DNA of 64,000 nucleotides from JBAZOO01 sp041648735 (GTDB lineage: Bacteria; Verrucomicrobiota; Lentisphaeria; Oligosphaerales; CAITYL01): the NCBI GenBank assembly GCA_041648735.1, contig JBAZOO010000008.1, positions 46,761 to 110,760 of the forward strand, written 5' to 3'. This document shows, one piece after another, positions 1 to 8,029 of the stretch (positions within the stretch are counted from its first letter, which is position 1; the number at the start of each line of letters is the position of its first letter). Under the pieces are notes generated by a model that did no database searches, had not been told where the DNA came from, and worked only from the letters and a program-made list of their open reading frames with translations. Made by a program: the position numbers and the translations under genes.

Positions 1-646
1 GGGCGGAGCCGGCGGCGTCGCGGAAGGGGCCGTACATGGCGGAGGCGAACTTGGTGGAGTAGCTCATGAGGAGGCGGTCGGCGAAGCCGGCGGCGTCGAG
101 GGCGGTGCGGATGGCCTGGACCTGGCCGTCCATCATGGCGCTGGGGGCGACACCGGCGGCGCCGGCGGCGGCATGGCAGAGGGCCATGCGGGCGAGGGCG
201 TCGAGGGCGCGGTCGTTGCGGGCAGCCGGGGTGGCAGCGGGCAATTCGCAGTGGCCGTCGCTGGTGTAGGCGCAGATGCAGACGTCGGTGAAGAGCTGGA
301 GGTCGGGGAAGTCGGCGCGGAGGGTGCGCAGCGCCTGGGGGACGAGCCCCTCGGGATCGGCGGCGGCGGCGGCGTCCGGCGACTTGGCGGCGGGCGGCGG
401 CACGCCGAAGAGCAGCAGGGTGCGCACGCCCTGGCCGGCGACGGCGGCGGCGACTTCGCCCAGGCGGTCAACGCTCCAGCGGTGCTGGCCGGGCATGGTG
501 GGGATTTCCGCCTTGACGCCGCGGCCGGCGGTGACGAAGACCGGATAGATGAAGCGTTCCGGCCCGGGCATGGGCAGGGCGAGCATGTCGCGGATGGCGG
601 GCGAACTCCGCAGGCGCCGCAGGCGGGTGATGGGGAAGGTGGTCAT
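1..646 (-). CDS. hemB: Delta-aminolevulinic acid dehydratase (porphobilinogen synthase), 5' part
   Basis: HemB condenses two 5-aminolevulinate molecules to porphobilinogen, the pyrrole block for all tetrapyrroles. Translation from the ATG at 646 begins MTTFPITRLRRLRSSPAIRD and continues with the family signatures FIYPVFVTAG and MPGQHRWSVD, then FTDVCICAYTSDGHCE (metal-binding cysteine region) and APSAMMDGQV. The gene runs off the left window edge, so about 215 of an expected ~325 residues are visible and the catalytic lysines lie outside. It is the last visible gene of the riboswitch-led cobamide operon, 240 bp downstream of the HemC-SUMT-HemD fusion; that gap holds a repeat element. Assignment is firm; only the end is missing. 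Confidence 0.93.
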   Translation of the reverse strand, partial: MTTFPITRLRRLRSSPAIRDMLALPMPGPERFIYPVFVTAGRGVKAEIPTMPGQHRWSVDRLGEVAAAVAGQGVRTLLLFGVPPPAAKSPDAAAAADPEGLVPQALRTLRADFPDLQLFTDVCICAYTSDGHCELPAATPAARNDRALDALARMALCHAAAGAAGVAPSAMMDGQVQAIRTALDAAGFADRLLMSYSTKFASAMYGPFRDAAGSA

Positions 647-664
647 GATTTCCAATTCTTTTTA

Positions 665-782
665 CCCACGAAACACACGAAAGAACACGAAAAAATCCGA
701 ACCAGTTTTGCCCACGAAACACACGAAAGAACACGAAAAAATCCGAACCAGTTTTGCCCACGAAACACACGAAAGAACACGA
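665..782. repeat. 46-bp tandem repeat, 2.6 copies (CACGAAACACACGAA-type element)
   Basis: Two complete 46-bp units (665-710, 711-756) and a 26-bp partial third (757-782) are identical, each starting CCCACGAAACACACGAAAGA. An inverted copy, TTCGGGTGTTTCGTGGG at 831-847, differs from the reverse complement of the unit start by one base, so the block can fold back on itself. It sits between hemB and the HemC fusion and is clearly lower in GC than both. Similar sequence occurs at 22179-22310. Confidence 0.9.
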
Positions 783-886
783 ATTGCCGCAAAAGCAGTA
801 AGGGGCTGAGCGCTGTTTTTTTGGCGTGGTTTCGGGTGTTTCGTGGGGGAAAAATCTACACCCGTTTTCGAATTGGCCGATGGAAT

Positions 887-3031
887 TTAGGAAGGCTGGT
901 TCAATTTGGGGGCGGTCCAGTGGCCGGCGAGGGCGAGGGCACAGCTTGGGAGCGAGGCTTCGCCGGCCGTGAGGATGGTGCGTCCCGGGAAATGCTCGGC
1001 CAGGGCGGCGGCAGTGGGGGCGCCGATGGCACAGGCGACGCGGCCGGCCAAGGCGGCGGGGCCGAAGTTGGCGGCAAAGGCGTGGACGGTGGAGGCGCTG
1101 GTGAAGATGGCGGCCTCCGCCGGCGGCAGGTGCGGGTGGCGGATGGGGCGGTTGGCGTAGAAGTCGGCGTCGGCCACGGTGGCGCCCCTGGCGCGGAGGA
1201 AGCGCGGGAGCGCGTCGCTGGCGAGGTTCGAGCGCAGCCGGAGGATCTTCCAGCCGTCCAGCGGGGTGTCGGCGAGGGCTTCCATGAGGCCGTCGGCGCC
1301 GAAGTTTGTCGGCGGGGCGATGTCGGGTTGGATGCCGCGGGTGCGGAAGACGTGGGCGGTGCCTTCGCCGCAGACCATGAGCTTGGGGAGGCGGCGCAAA
1401 TCCAGGGCGGCGTCGGCGCAGGCGTCGAGGAAGAGGCGGGCGGCGGTGGGGGAGGTGAGGAGGAGGCAGTCGTAGCCGGGGGCGGTGCGGACGATTTCGC
1501 TGGCCCGTGAGGACGGCAGAAGCTCGATCATGGGCAGGGGGATGCAGCGGCCGCCGTGGCGCTCGATGGCGGCAGTGGCGGCGGCGGTTCCGGCGGCGGC
1601 GCCGCAATGGAGGACGCGGACGTTTTCGAGCGGGGCGTGGGTGCGGAAGCGGAAGCGAGGGTGCGCGGGTTCGCCGATGACGAGCAGGGCGGGGGCGGCG
1701 TCCGCGGAGTCCGCGGGGGCGGCGGGACGGCTGGCGAAGTCTTGCAGGGTGCCGTCGGCAATGTGTTGCGCGGGGGTGCCGGCGTCGTGGATGAGGGCGA
1801 CGGGCGTGTCGGGCGGAAAGCCTTCGGCAAGAGCCTGTTGCGCCAGTTGTGGCGCGACGGTTGCCGCCATGTAGAGGATTTGCGGCAGGCGCAGCCGTTC
1901 GGTGGGCGGGAGCGGCGCGAAGTGCGCGCTGCCGGCGCGGCGCGGGGTCATGACGGCAAAGCCGCGGGCGCTGCCGCGGCGGGTGGGGAGGATGCCGGTG
2001 GCGGCGGCGGCGACGGTGAGCGCGCCGACGCCGGGGAGGACGCGGAAGGGAAGCTGTTCCTGCTGGAGGGCGTCCACTTCCTCGGCGAGGCGGCCGAAGA
2101 CGGTGGGGTCGCCGCCCTTGAGGCGGACGGTGCGCCAGCCCTGTTTGGCGCCGGCGACGAGGCGGGCGCAGATTTCCGCCTGGGGCACGGAGTGGCGGCC
2201 GGTGCGTTTGCCGACGGCGACGCGCAAAGCGGTGGCGGGGAGGGCGTCGAGGAGGGCGTCGGGGATCAAGGCGTCGTACAGGCAGACCTCGCAGTCGCGG
2301 AGGGCGTCGAGGGTGGCGGTGGTGGCGTTGGCGGCGCTGCCGGTGCCGGCGCCGGCGAGGATGACGGGCGGGAGGAAGAGGTTGCGGAGGGCAAGGAAAC
2401 GGGAGTCGCCGCGGCGGAAGGTGAGGGCGAGGCTGCCTTGGGCGTCGGGGACGGCGAGCTGGTCGCGGGGGATGTATTCGTGGATGCGGTGGGCGAGGCC
2501 GAGGCGGTGGAGGGCGGCGGCGGCCATGACGATGAGGCCGTAGTCGTGGCGGTCCAACTGGGCCAGCCGTTCCTCGATGTTGCCGCGGATGGGGGCGAGT
2601 TCGGCGGCGGGGAAGCGTTGGCGGCAATACTCCTCGCGGCGGTGGCTGCTGACGCCGATGCGGCAAGGGCCCTTGGGGAGGGCGGTGGCGTCGGCGGGGA
2701 GGACGAGGGCGTCGCGGGGGTCTTCGCGCCAGGGCAGCCAGAAGCAATCGAGGCCGGCGGGGAGCGGGTCGGGGAGATCCTTGGCGCTGTGGAGGGCGCA
2801 GTCGAGGTCGCCGCGGCTGATGGCCTCGTCCAGGTCGCGGGAGAAGAAGTCGGCGGGGCTGGTGCGCAGGTCGGTGGCGCGGTCGCGGTCGCCGGGGGTG
2901 GTGAGGACGACGGTCTCGAAGCTGAGGCCTGGCAGGGGTGCCGCGAGGCGGGCGAGGGCGGCGCGCGTTTGCCGCCGCGCCAGGTTACTGCCCCGGGTTC
3001 CCGCCCTGAAAACTGGCAATGAGTCGGTCAT
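887..3031 (-). CDS. Three-domain fusion: hydroxymethylbilane synthase (truncated) - uroporphyrinogen-III C-methyltransferase - uroporphyrinogen-III synthase
   Basis: One 714-residue chain covers three successive steps from porphobilinogen to precorrin-2. Residues 1-216 are HemC-like, with AGTRGS (R13), HSAKDLP (K84, D85), SSHRREEY (R131/R132) and PIRGNIEERL (R149). After about residue 216 it passes directly into a SUMT (CobA-type) domain with GKRTGRHSVPQ and RLKGGDPTVFGRLAEE; the usual GxGPGDPELLT loop is degenerate (GAGTGSAANATT). Residues from about 470 are HemD-like (FTSASTVHAFA). HemC domain 3, which carries the dipyrromethane-cofactor cysteine in the usual ~310-residue enzyme, is absent. 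The ATG at 3031 overlaps the end of the Met8-HemA gene by 47 bp, suggesting coupled translation. HemD-SUMT fusions are known; the missing domain is the oddity. Confidence 0.85.
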   Translation of the reverse strand: MTDSLPVFRAGTRGSNLARRQTRAALARLAAPLPGLSFETVVLTTPGDRDRATDLRTSPADFFSRDLDEAISRGDLDCALHSAKDLPDPLPAGLDCFWLPWREDPRDALVLPADATALPKGPCRIGVSSHRREEYCRQRFPAAELAPIRGNIEERLAQLDRHDYGLIVMAAAALHRLGLAHRIHEYIPRDQLAVPDAQGSLALTFRRGDSRFLALRNLFLPPVILAGAGTGSAANATTATLDALRDCEVCLYDALIPDALLDALPATALRVAVGKRTGRHSVPQAEICARLVAGAKQGWRTVRLKGGDPTVFGRLAEEVDALQQEQLPFRVLPGVGALTVAAAATGILPTRRGSARGFAVMTPRRAGSAHFAPLPPTERLRLPQILYMAATVAPQLAQQALAEGFPPDTPVALIHDAGTPAQHIADGTLQDFASRPAAPADSADAAPALLVIGEPAHPRFRFRTHAPLENVRVLHCGAAAGTAAATAAIERHGGRCIPLPMIELLPSSRASEIVRTAPGYDCLLLTSPTAARLFLDACADAALDLRRLPKLMVCGEGTAHVFRTRGIQPDIAPPTNFGADGLMEALADTPLDGWKILRLRSNLASDALPRFLRARGATVADADFYANRPIRHPHLPPAEAAIFTSASTVHAFAANFGPAALAGRVACAIGAPTAAALAEHFPGRTILTAGEASLPSCALALAGHWTAPKLNQPS

Positions 3032-4499
3032 ACATTTCCTTGTGGGCGGCGGCGATGGCGGCGGCGCGGCCGAGGGTGTGTTCGAGATCCACCCCTTCGC
3101 GGCGGTGCCAGTGCTTGAGGCCGTCGAGGTCAAGAATGGTGACGGGGGCGGCGGCGGCCAGGTCGGGGGCGACGTTGCGCGGGGTGGCGAGGTCGAGGAT
3201 GCAGGTGGTCCGGCCGCGGTTGAAGAAGGGGGCGTGGGCGGCGTGGAGGACTGGCTCCGGGCTGGCGGTGGCGCAGACGACGGCCTCGGCGGCGGCCAGG
3301 CGTTGGGGCAGTTCGCGCAGGTCGAAGAGGGTGATGGCGCCGGCGGCGGCGCCGGGGGGCGGTTCGGGCCGCTGGCGGTGGTAGCACCAGTCCACCGGGA
3401 CGCCGGCGGCGGCGAGGTTGGCGACGAGGGCGCGGCCGACGACGCCGCTGCCGACGACGAGGGTGCGGCGCGGGTTTCCATTCCCGCCGGCCGGTTCCGC
3501 GCGCAGGTAGCGCAGGCAGAGGTCCTCGATCTCGCAGGCATGGAAAAGCCCCTCCGTTTCCTGGCGGATTTCCTTGCTGACGTGGAGGGCCGAGGAGAGC
3601 CACTGCTCCAGCATCGCGCCGGCCCAGCCGCGGCGGGCGGCGCTGGCCTGCGCCTCCTTGAGCTGGGCGACAATGTGTTTTTCGCCAGGGGTTTGCGAGA
3701 GCAGCCCGGCGGCGACCGTGGCGGCATGGCTGAAGGCGTCGAAGCCGCGCTTGAGGTAGAAGCCGGCGGCGGGCAGGCGGTCGAAGCCCAGGAGGCGGAG
3801 GATGGCGCGCTCCAGCCCGGCGGCGGCGCCGGCCACGGCATGGAGTTCGATGCGGTTGCAGGTGTTGAGGATGGCGAATTCGTGGAGCCCCCAGAGTTGC
3901 GCGAGCATCTCGCCGGTCTCCTCGAAGCGGCGGCCCGTGAGATGGAACGGCTCGCGCTCCTCCAGCGGCAGATGTTCGTGGCTGGTGCCGACGACGAGGA
4001 GGTCGGCGGTCTCCACCAGCGCCAGGTGCTTGGCCAGGCTGTCCTTGACCAGCCGCGCCCGCCGGCAGGACTTGCCGCCGGTGGAGACGGCGACGACCAC
4101 GCCGTCGGTGCGGAAGGTGGCGGGAGTGACGAAGGCGCCGTCCGGCCAGTTCTCGTCAATGCCGCAGGCCAGCACGCCCCGCTGCCGGCAAAGGGCCAGG
4201 ATTTCCCGGTTGACGCCGCGGTCGGCGGTGGCGGCGAAGACCAGGAAGCGCCCCTCGACGTCGGCGGGAATGAATTTCCGGGGGATATGGCCGACGGCCC
4301 CTTGTCCGGCCAGCGCGGCCAGTTCCGGGTGCAGGTCGGGGCTGACCACCGTGACCTGGGCGGCGGCCTCCAGGAGCAGGCGGACCTTGCGCAGGCCGAC
4401 GCGGCCGCCGCCGACCACCAGGGCCGGCTTCCCGGCCGCCAGGAGGCTGACGGGGAAGACCGGTTTCTTCACGTTGCCAGTGGGGGTCAGTTCAGCCAT
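2985..4499 (-). CDS. hemA: Fusion of precorrin-2 dehydrogenase (Met8/CysG N-terminal type) with glutamyl-tRNA reductase
   Basis: The 504-residue protein joins two tetrapyrrole enzymes. Residues ~15-145 are a Met8-like NAD-binding domain (ALVVGGGRVGLRK, VVSPDLHPEL, FAATADRGVN and CGIDENWPDGAFVTPA with candidate catalytic D115), oxidising precorrin-2 to sirohydrochlorin. From ~residue 150 it is glutamyl-tRNA reductase: VGTSHEHLPLEERE, the catalytic-cysteine motif ILNTCNRIEL (C214) and a second Rossmann domain TLVVGSGVVGRALV. GluTR makes glutamate-1-semialdehyde, the entry to the pathway. The start at 4499 overlaps the cbiD end by 13 bp. Putting entry and precorrin-2 oxidation on one chain inside a cobamide operon places tetrapyrrole supply under the same riboswitch. 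No hemL is visible. Confidence 0.88.
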   Translation of the reverse strand: MAELTPTGNVKKPVFPVSLLAAGKPALVVGGGRVGLRKVRLLLEAAAQVTVVSPDLHPELAALAGQGAVGHIPRKFIPADVEGRFLVFAATADRGVNREILALCRQRGVLACGIDENWPDGAFVTPATFRTDGVVVAVSTGGKSCRRARLVKDSLAKHLALVETADLLVVGTSHEHLPLEEREPFHLTGRRFEETGEMLAQLWGLHEFAILNTCNRIELHAVAGAAAGLERAILRLLGFDRLPAAGFYLKRGFDAFSHAATVAAGLLSQTPGEKHIVAQLKEAQASAARRGWAGAMLEQWLSSALHVSKEIRQETEGLFHACEIEDLCLRYLRAEPAGGNGNPRRTLVVGSGVVGRALVANLAAAGVPVDWCYHRQRPEPPPGAAAGAITLFDLRELPQRLAAAEAVVCATASPEPVLHAAHAPFFNRGRTTCILDLATPRNVAPDLAAAAPVTILDLDGLKHWHRREGVDLEHTLGRAAAIAAAHKEMYDRLIASFQGGNPGQ

Positions 4500-5590
4500 G
4501 TGGCGTCCTCGCTGGAGAGGGTTTTGATTTCGATTTCCAGCCCCGGCGCCCAGGCGGCGAGGGTTTGCCGTGCCTGTCGGGTGAGGATGCGGATGGCGGC
4601 GGCGGCGTCCGCGGCGTCGAGGCGCGCCAGGCATTCACGGACGCTGCGGGCGGCCTGGCAGGCCGCGGCGGCCGGGGGTGGGAGTCCGCCGGCGACCAGC
4701 CGCTCCAGCAACTCGGGCACCGCCAGCGCCACCTGGTGCGCATGGGTGTTCGCCAGTTCCAGCGCATATTTGGCGAGCTTGCCCGGCATGGAGCAGACGA
4801 CCACCTTGGTGAAGCCGGCTTCGGCGGCGAGCTGGAGCGTGTCGCGGATGAAGTCGCCGAAACGGATGAAGGCGACCTCGGGAAGCGCCGGATAGGCCTG
4901 GCGGGCGGCGGCGTGGGTGCGGCCGCCGGTGACGAGGACGGCTTCCCGGCAGCCCTCCCGGCGCGCCCCGCGCAGGAGGATCTCGATGGTCCGGATGTAG
5001 GCGCGGTTCGAGCAGGGGACGACAATGCCGGAGGAGCCGAGGATGCTGAGGCCGCCGACCACGCCCAGGGTGGGGTTCAGCGTCTTGGCGGCCAGGGCTT
5101 CGCCGTTGTCAATGCCGATCTCCGCCAGCCAGAGTTGCGGGGCGCGCGCCAGCCCCGCCCGCGCCAGGTTTTCGACAATCATCCGCCGCGGGCCGGGATT
5201 GACCGCCCATTTGCCGGCGGGGACATCGAGCCCCGGACGCGAGACCCGGCCGACGCCGGCGCCGGCGCGGATGGCCAGGGTTGCGCCGGCACAGGCTTCG
5301 AGGTGGTCCTCCGGGCGCAGTTCGGCGGCCGTGGCGGGGCGGAGCTGCGTCCGGATGACGGCGTGGTTGGTGATGTCAATGTCGTCGCCGGCATCCTTGG
5401 TGGCCCAGGCGGTCGCGCCGGGGCCCTCCAGGCGGCGGGCGCCATCCACGTTCACGCGGCGGACGCGCCCGTCCGGGAAGGCCAGGGCCACGCGGGCGGC
5501 GGGGCGGCGGCCGTGCAGGCAGCGCCAGGCCGCGACGGCGGTGGCGGCGGCATAGGCGCCGGTGGTGAAGCCTGTCCGTAGGCGGGTCAT
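4487..5590 (-). CDS. cbiD: Cobalt-precorrin-5B C1-methyltransferase
   Basis: CbiD methylates C1 of the corrin ring in the anaerobic cobalamin pathway using S-adenosylmethionine. The start is MTRLRTGFTTGAYAAATAVA, the conserved CbiD N-terminus, which is why the ATG at 5590 is preferred to a GTG at 5635. Other signatures are VGRVSRPGLDVPAGKWAVNP and GGLSILGSSGIVVPCS, and the length of 367 residues is normal. It follows cbiC with an 83-bp gap and overlaps the Met8-HemA gene by 13 bp. Its presence, with CbiK, marks the cobalt-early route. Confidence 0.94.
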   Translation of the reverse strand: MTRLRTGFTTGAYAAATAVAAWRCLHGRRPAARVALAFPDGRVRRVNVDGARRLEGPGATAWATKDAGDDIDITNHAVIRTQLRPATAAELRPEDHLEACAGATLAIRAGAGVGRVSRPGLDVPAGKWAVNPGPRRMIVENLARAGLARAPQLWLAEIGIDNGEALAAKTLNPTLGVVGGLSILGSSGIVVPCSNRAYIRTIEILLRGARREGCREAVLVTGGRTHAAARQAYPALPEVAFIRFGDFIRDTLQLAAEAGFTKVVVCSMPGKLAKYALELANTHAHQVALAVPELLERLVAGGLPPPAAAACQAARSVRECLARLDAADAAAAIRILTRQARQTLAAWAPGLEIEIKTLSSEDATWLN

Positions 5591-5673
5591 GGGGGGTTGG
5601 CCGGAATGATTCACCAGAGTGGTCTCAGAGGGCACGGAGAAGGTCAGAGGGCGCGGTTCATGAATGGATCCGG

Positions 5674-6324
5674 TCAGGCGTTCTCCAGAATGCCGTGGAA
5701 GGCGGCGACCGCCAGCGGGCTGCCGCCGCGGCGCCCCTTGAGGACAAGCTGCGGCAGGTCGGTGCGCATCAGCATCTCCTTCGATTCGAGGACGTGGACG
5801 AAGCCGACCGGCATGCCGATGACCACCGCCGGGCGGAGGCCGGCTTCCGCATGGAGCCTGACCAGCCCCGCGAGGGCCAACGGGGCATTGCCAATGAGCA
5901 CGATGGCGCCGGGGAGCAGATCGCGGGCCGTTTCCAGCGCGGCCAGGGCGCGGGTGCAGCCGCGTTCGGCGGCCAGGCGCGCCACGGCGGGATCGTCAAT
6001 GAGGCAGCAGAGGTGGTCGCGGGTGTAGGCGGGATTGAGGGCGCGGAGGCGCGCCAGCGAGACGCCGCCGCGGATCATGTTGGAATCGCAGTAGATGCGG
6101 GCGCCGGCGCGGACGGCGGCGAGGGTGGCGGCAATGGGGTCGTGCGCGAAGTGGAGGTCGGCGGCGAGGCTGAAGTCGGCGGTGGCATGGATCAGGCGGC
6201 GGACGACCGGCCACTGGCTGGGGGTGAAGGGGTGGGCGGGCATTTCTGCCTCGATGCGGCGGAAGCTCTCGCGCTCGACCTCGGCGCCGCTCATCCGCCA
6301 CGCAATCTGGGCGGCTGGATTCAT
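5674..6324 (-). CDS. cbiC: Cobalt-precorrin-8 methylmutase
   Basis: CbiC moves the C11 methyl group to C12, giving cobyrinate. The 216-residue protein has the catalytic-histidine stretch VRRLIHATADF (H46), YCDSNMIRGG, IGNAPLAL and VIGMPVGFVHVLESKE, all family hallmarks. Its ATG overlaps the stop of the upstream membrane-protein gene in an ATGA arrangement (6321-6324), so the two are probably translationally coupled. The neighbours are cobamide genes on both sides. Confidence 0.94.
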   Translation of the reverse strand: MNPAAQIAWRMSGAEVERESFRRIEAEMPAHPFTPSQWPVVRRLIHATADFSLAADLHFAHDPIAATLAAVRAGARIYCDSNMIRGGVSLARLRALNPAYTRDHLCCLIDDPAVARLAAERGCTRALAALETARDLLPGAIVLIGNAPLALAGLVRLHAEAGLRPAVVIGMPVGFVHVLESKEMLMRTDLPQLVLKGRRGGSPLAVAAFHGILENA

Positions 6325-7292
6325 GCGAACCTCCCGCGCTGAAGGAGGAGCCAGACGATGACCAGGGCCAGCCCCAGGAGGAAGCGCGGCGCCTGGCTGA
6401 GCAGGATCACCCACATCCCGTTGCGCCCCGGATAGAGCGCCAGCGCGCCCGGCAAGTTGCGGCGCACCACGCGCATTGGCAGGCTGATGACGTAGCCGGC
6501 GACCAGGGCGAAGAACACCGTGGCCGTTGACAACGCGCCGGAGTCCAGGAACCCCTTGGCAACGGGGACGGCGCGGCTGGTGTTGGCCATCTGCGTGACG
6601 ATGACCGCCATCGCCTCCGCGGGCAGGACCGCCGCCAGTTGCGGCGGCAATTTCTTGGACAGGGCGGCAAAGACGCCCGTCTCGTCGAGGACGGCCACCA
6701 GGGTGTAGACGGGGATCGCCACCAGCAGCGCCTTGGGCAGCAGCCGCCGCCAGCGTTCCCAGGCGGTCCGCCAACCTGCCGGGGTTGGCGGCGCCGGAGT
6801 GGCGGCCGCGGCGGTGGTTGCCGCTTCCGGCACGGGGCGTCCCGCGGGGACGGGATCCGGCCAGCGCCGGGCGAGGAGGAGGACGAACGCCAGCGTCGCC
6901 ACCGAACTGGCAATGGTGAAGGCAACATAGGCGGTGCCGGCGGCGCCGAGGGTGACAATCAGCAGCGGGCCGGCCACGCGCAGATGCGTCAGCCCGCCCA
7001 GGAAGGAGTTGGCGGCGGCGCCGAGGACAAGCGAGCGGCGGCTGATTTCGCCATTGGCGTGGGCGGCGGAGAGCATGCCCCCCGCCGCTTTCGGGGACGC
7101 CAGCGCGGTCACGAAGGCGACGGCGCACACCGGCGGCAGGGCAGCCCGGCGGATCGCCGGCGCCGCCAGCCGGGCCAGGGCCTGCATGGCGCCGGCCGCT
7201 TCCAGCAGCCAGCCCAGCAGGATGCCGCCGGTGATGTAGATGGCCAGCCAGCCGACGCCGGGCAGCACCTCCTTGAGAATGGACTCGATCAT
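6321..7292 (-). CDS. Gate-domain (nucleoside-recognition-type) membrane protein in the cobamide operon
   Basis: The 323-residue polytopic membrane protein has about eight hydrophobic segments. It resembles the Gate/nucleoside-recognition family: VGWLAIYITGGILLGWLLEA near the N-terminus, GAAANSFLGGLTHL, and a second half beginning LLPKALLVAIPVYTLVAVLD, separated by an Ala/Pro-rich linker around residues 150-172. It is locked between cbiL and cbiC by 4-bp ATGA overlaps on both sides, so it should be made with them. Substrate is unknown. With no cobalt importer (CbiMNQO) in the window, a role in moving cobalt or a corrinoid intermediate is a reasonable guess only. Confidence 0.7.
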   Translation of the reverse strand: MIESILKEVLPGVGWLAIYITGGILLGWLLEAAGAMQALARLAAPAIRRAALPPVCAVAFVTALASPKAAGGMLSAAHANGEISRRSLVLGAAANSFLGGLTHLRVAGPLLIVTLGAAGTAYVAFTIASSVATLAFVLLLARRWPDPVPAGRPVPEAATTAAAATPAPPTPAGWRTAWERWRRLLPKALLVAIPVYTLVAVLDETGVFAALSKKLPPQLAAVLPAEAMAVIVTQMANTSRAVPVAKGFLDSGALSTATVFFALVAGYVISLPMRVVRRNLPGALALYPGRNGMWVILLSQAPRFLLGLALVIVWLLLQRGRFA

Positions 7293-8029
7293 GCGCGTTC
7301 CCCGCGTTTGGCAATCACCAGGGACAGATAGTCTATGGGCTGTTCGGCGATGGCCGCCGGCTCGGTTTCCAGCCGCTGGTCCCCATGCCCGACCCGGGCG
7401 GCGTAGAGGATGGCCGCGGGGTTCAGGCTGGCATGCAGCGCATCGAGCACGGTGGCGCGGTCGTGGTAGGTCTTCAGGCAGACAACGGTGTCGGCGGCTT
7501 CGAGCGCTTGCCGGTGGCGGCGGTCTGGGTTCCAGCGCGGCACCAGGGTCAGCACCTCCTCGTCCTCCACCAGCGGCTCGCCCCAGGCCGCGGCGGCGGC
7601 CTGGAAGCAGGTGATGCCGGGAACCACTTCAATGACAGCCGCCGGCAAGAGTTGCCGGATCTCGCGCTGGAGATAAGTGAAGGTGCTGTAGACCAGCGGG
7701 TCGCCAATCGTGGCGAAGGCGCAGTCCTGGCCGTTGCGCATGGCCGCGGCCACCTCTTCGGCGGCGGCCCGCACCGCGGCGCGGCGGACGGCGGCGGCGG
7801 TGGACATGGAGAAGAGGAGGGGGCGGCTCTTCGCCGCACAGCCCGTCACGGCGGCCACGATCCGTTCAGAGACGCTCTCGCGGGAATGCGGCCCGGCGAC
7901 GTGGAAGATCACCTGGGCGCTTTTCAGGGCCTCGACCGCCCGGAGGGTCAGCAGTTGCGGGTCGCCGGGGCCGAGGCCGACGCCCCAGAGCCGCCCCAAC
8001 TTTTCGCCCGCTGGAGGTGTGCCGGCCAT
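7289..8029 (-). CDS. cbiL: Cobalt-factor II / precorrin-2 C20-methyltransferase
   Basis: CbiL transfers a methyl group from S-adenosylmethionine to C20 of the ring soon after cobalt insertion. The 246 residues start with the SAM-binding loop LWGVGLGPGDPQLLTLRAVE and contain FATIGDPLVYSTFTYL and VEVVPGITCFQAAAAAWGEP, typical of C20 methyltransferases. It starts one base after the cbiK stop and ends in an ATGA overlap with the membrane-protein gene, indicating an operon. Length is usual for the family. Confidence 0.93.
   Translation of the reverse strand: MAGTPPAGEKLGRLWGVGLGPGDPQLLTLRAVEALKSAQVIFHVAGPHSRESVSERIVAAVTGCAAKSRPLLFSMSTAAAVRRAAVRAAAEEVAAAMRNGQDCAFATIGDPLVYSTFTYLQREIRQLLPAAVIEVVPGITCFQAAAAAWGEPLVEDEEVLTLVPRWNPDRRHRQALEAADTVVCLKTYHDRATVLDALHASLNPAAILYAARVGHGDQRLETEPAAIAEQPIDYLSLVIAKRGERA

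Noticed and set aside
665..782. Possible CRISPR array
   Set aside because: The copies are contiguous 46-bp tandem repeats with no unique spacers and no cas genes nearby.
468..3022. Long open frames antisense to or out of frame with the tetrapyrrole fusions
   Set aside because: Their translations are low-complexity Arg/Pro/Gly/Ala strings produced by GC-rich third positions; the true frames carry HemC, SUMT and HemD motifs.
887..4159. A single 1090-residue protein extending upstream of the HemC fusion
   Set aside because: The extra N-terminal ~376 residues are an out-of-frame reading of the Met8-HemA gene; the family start MTDSLPVFRAGTRGS is at 3031.
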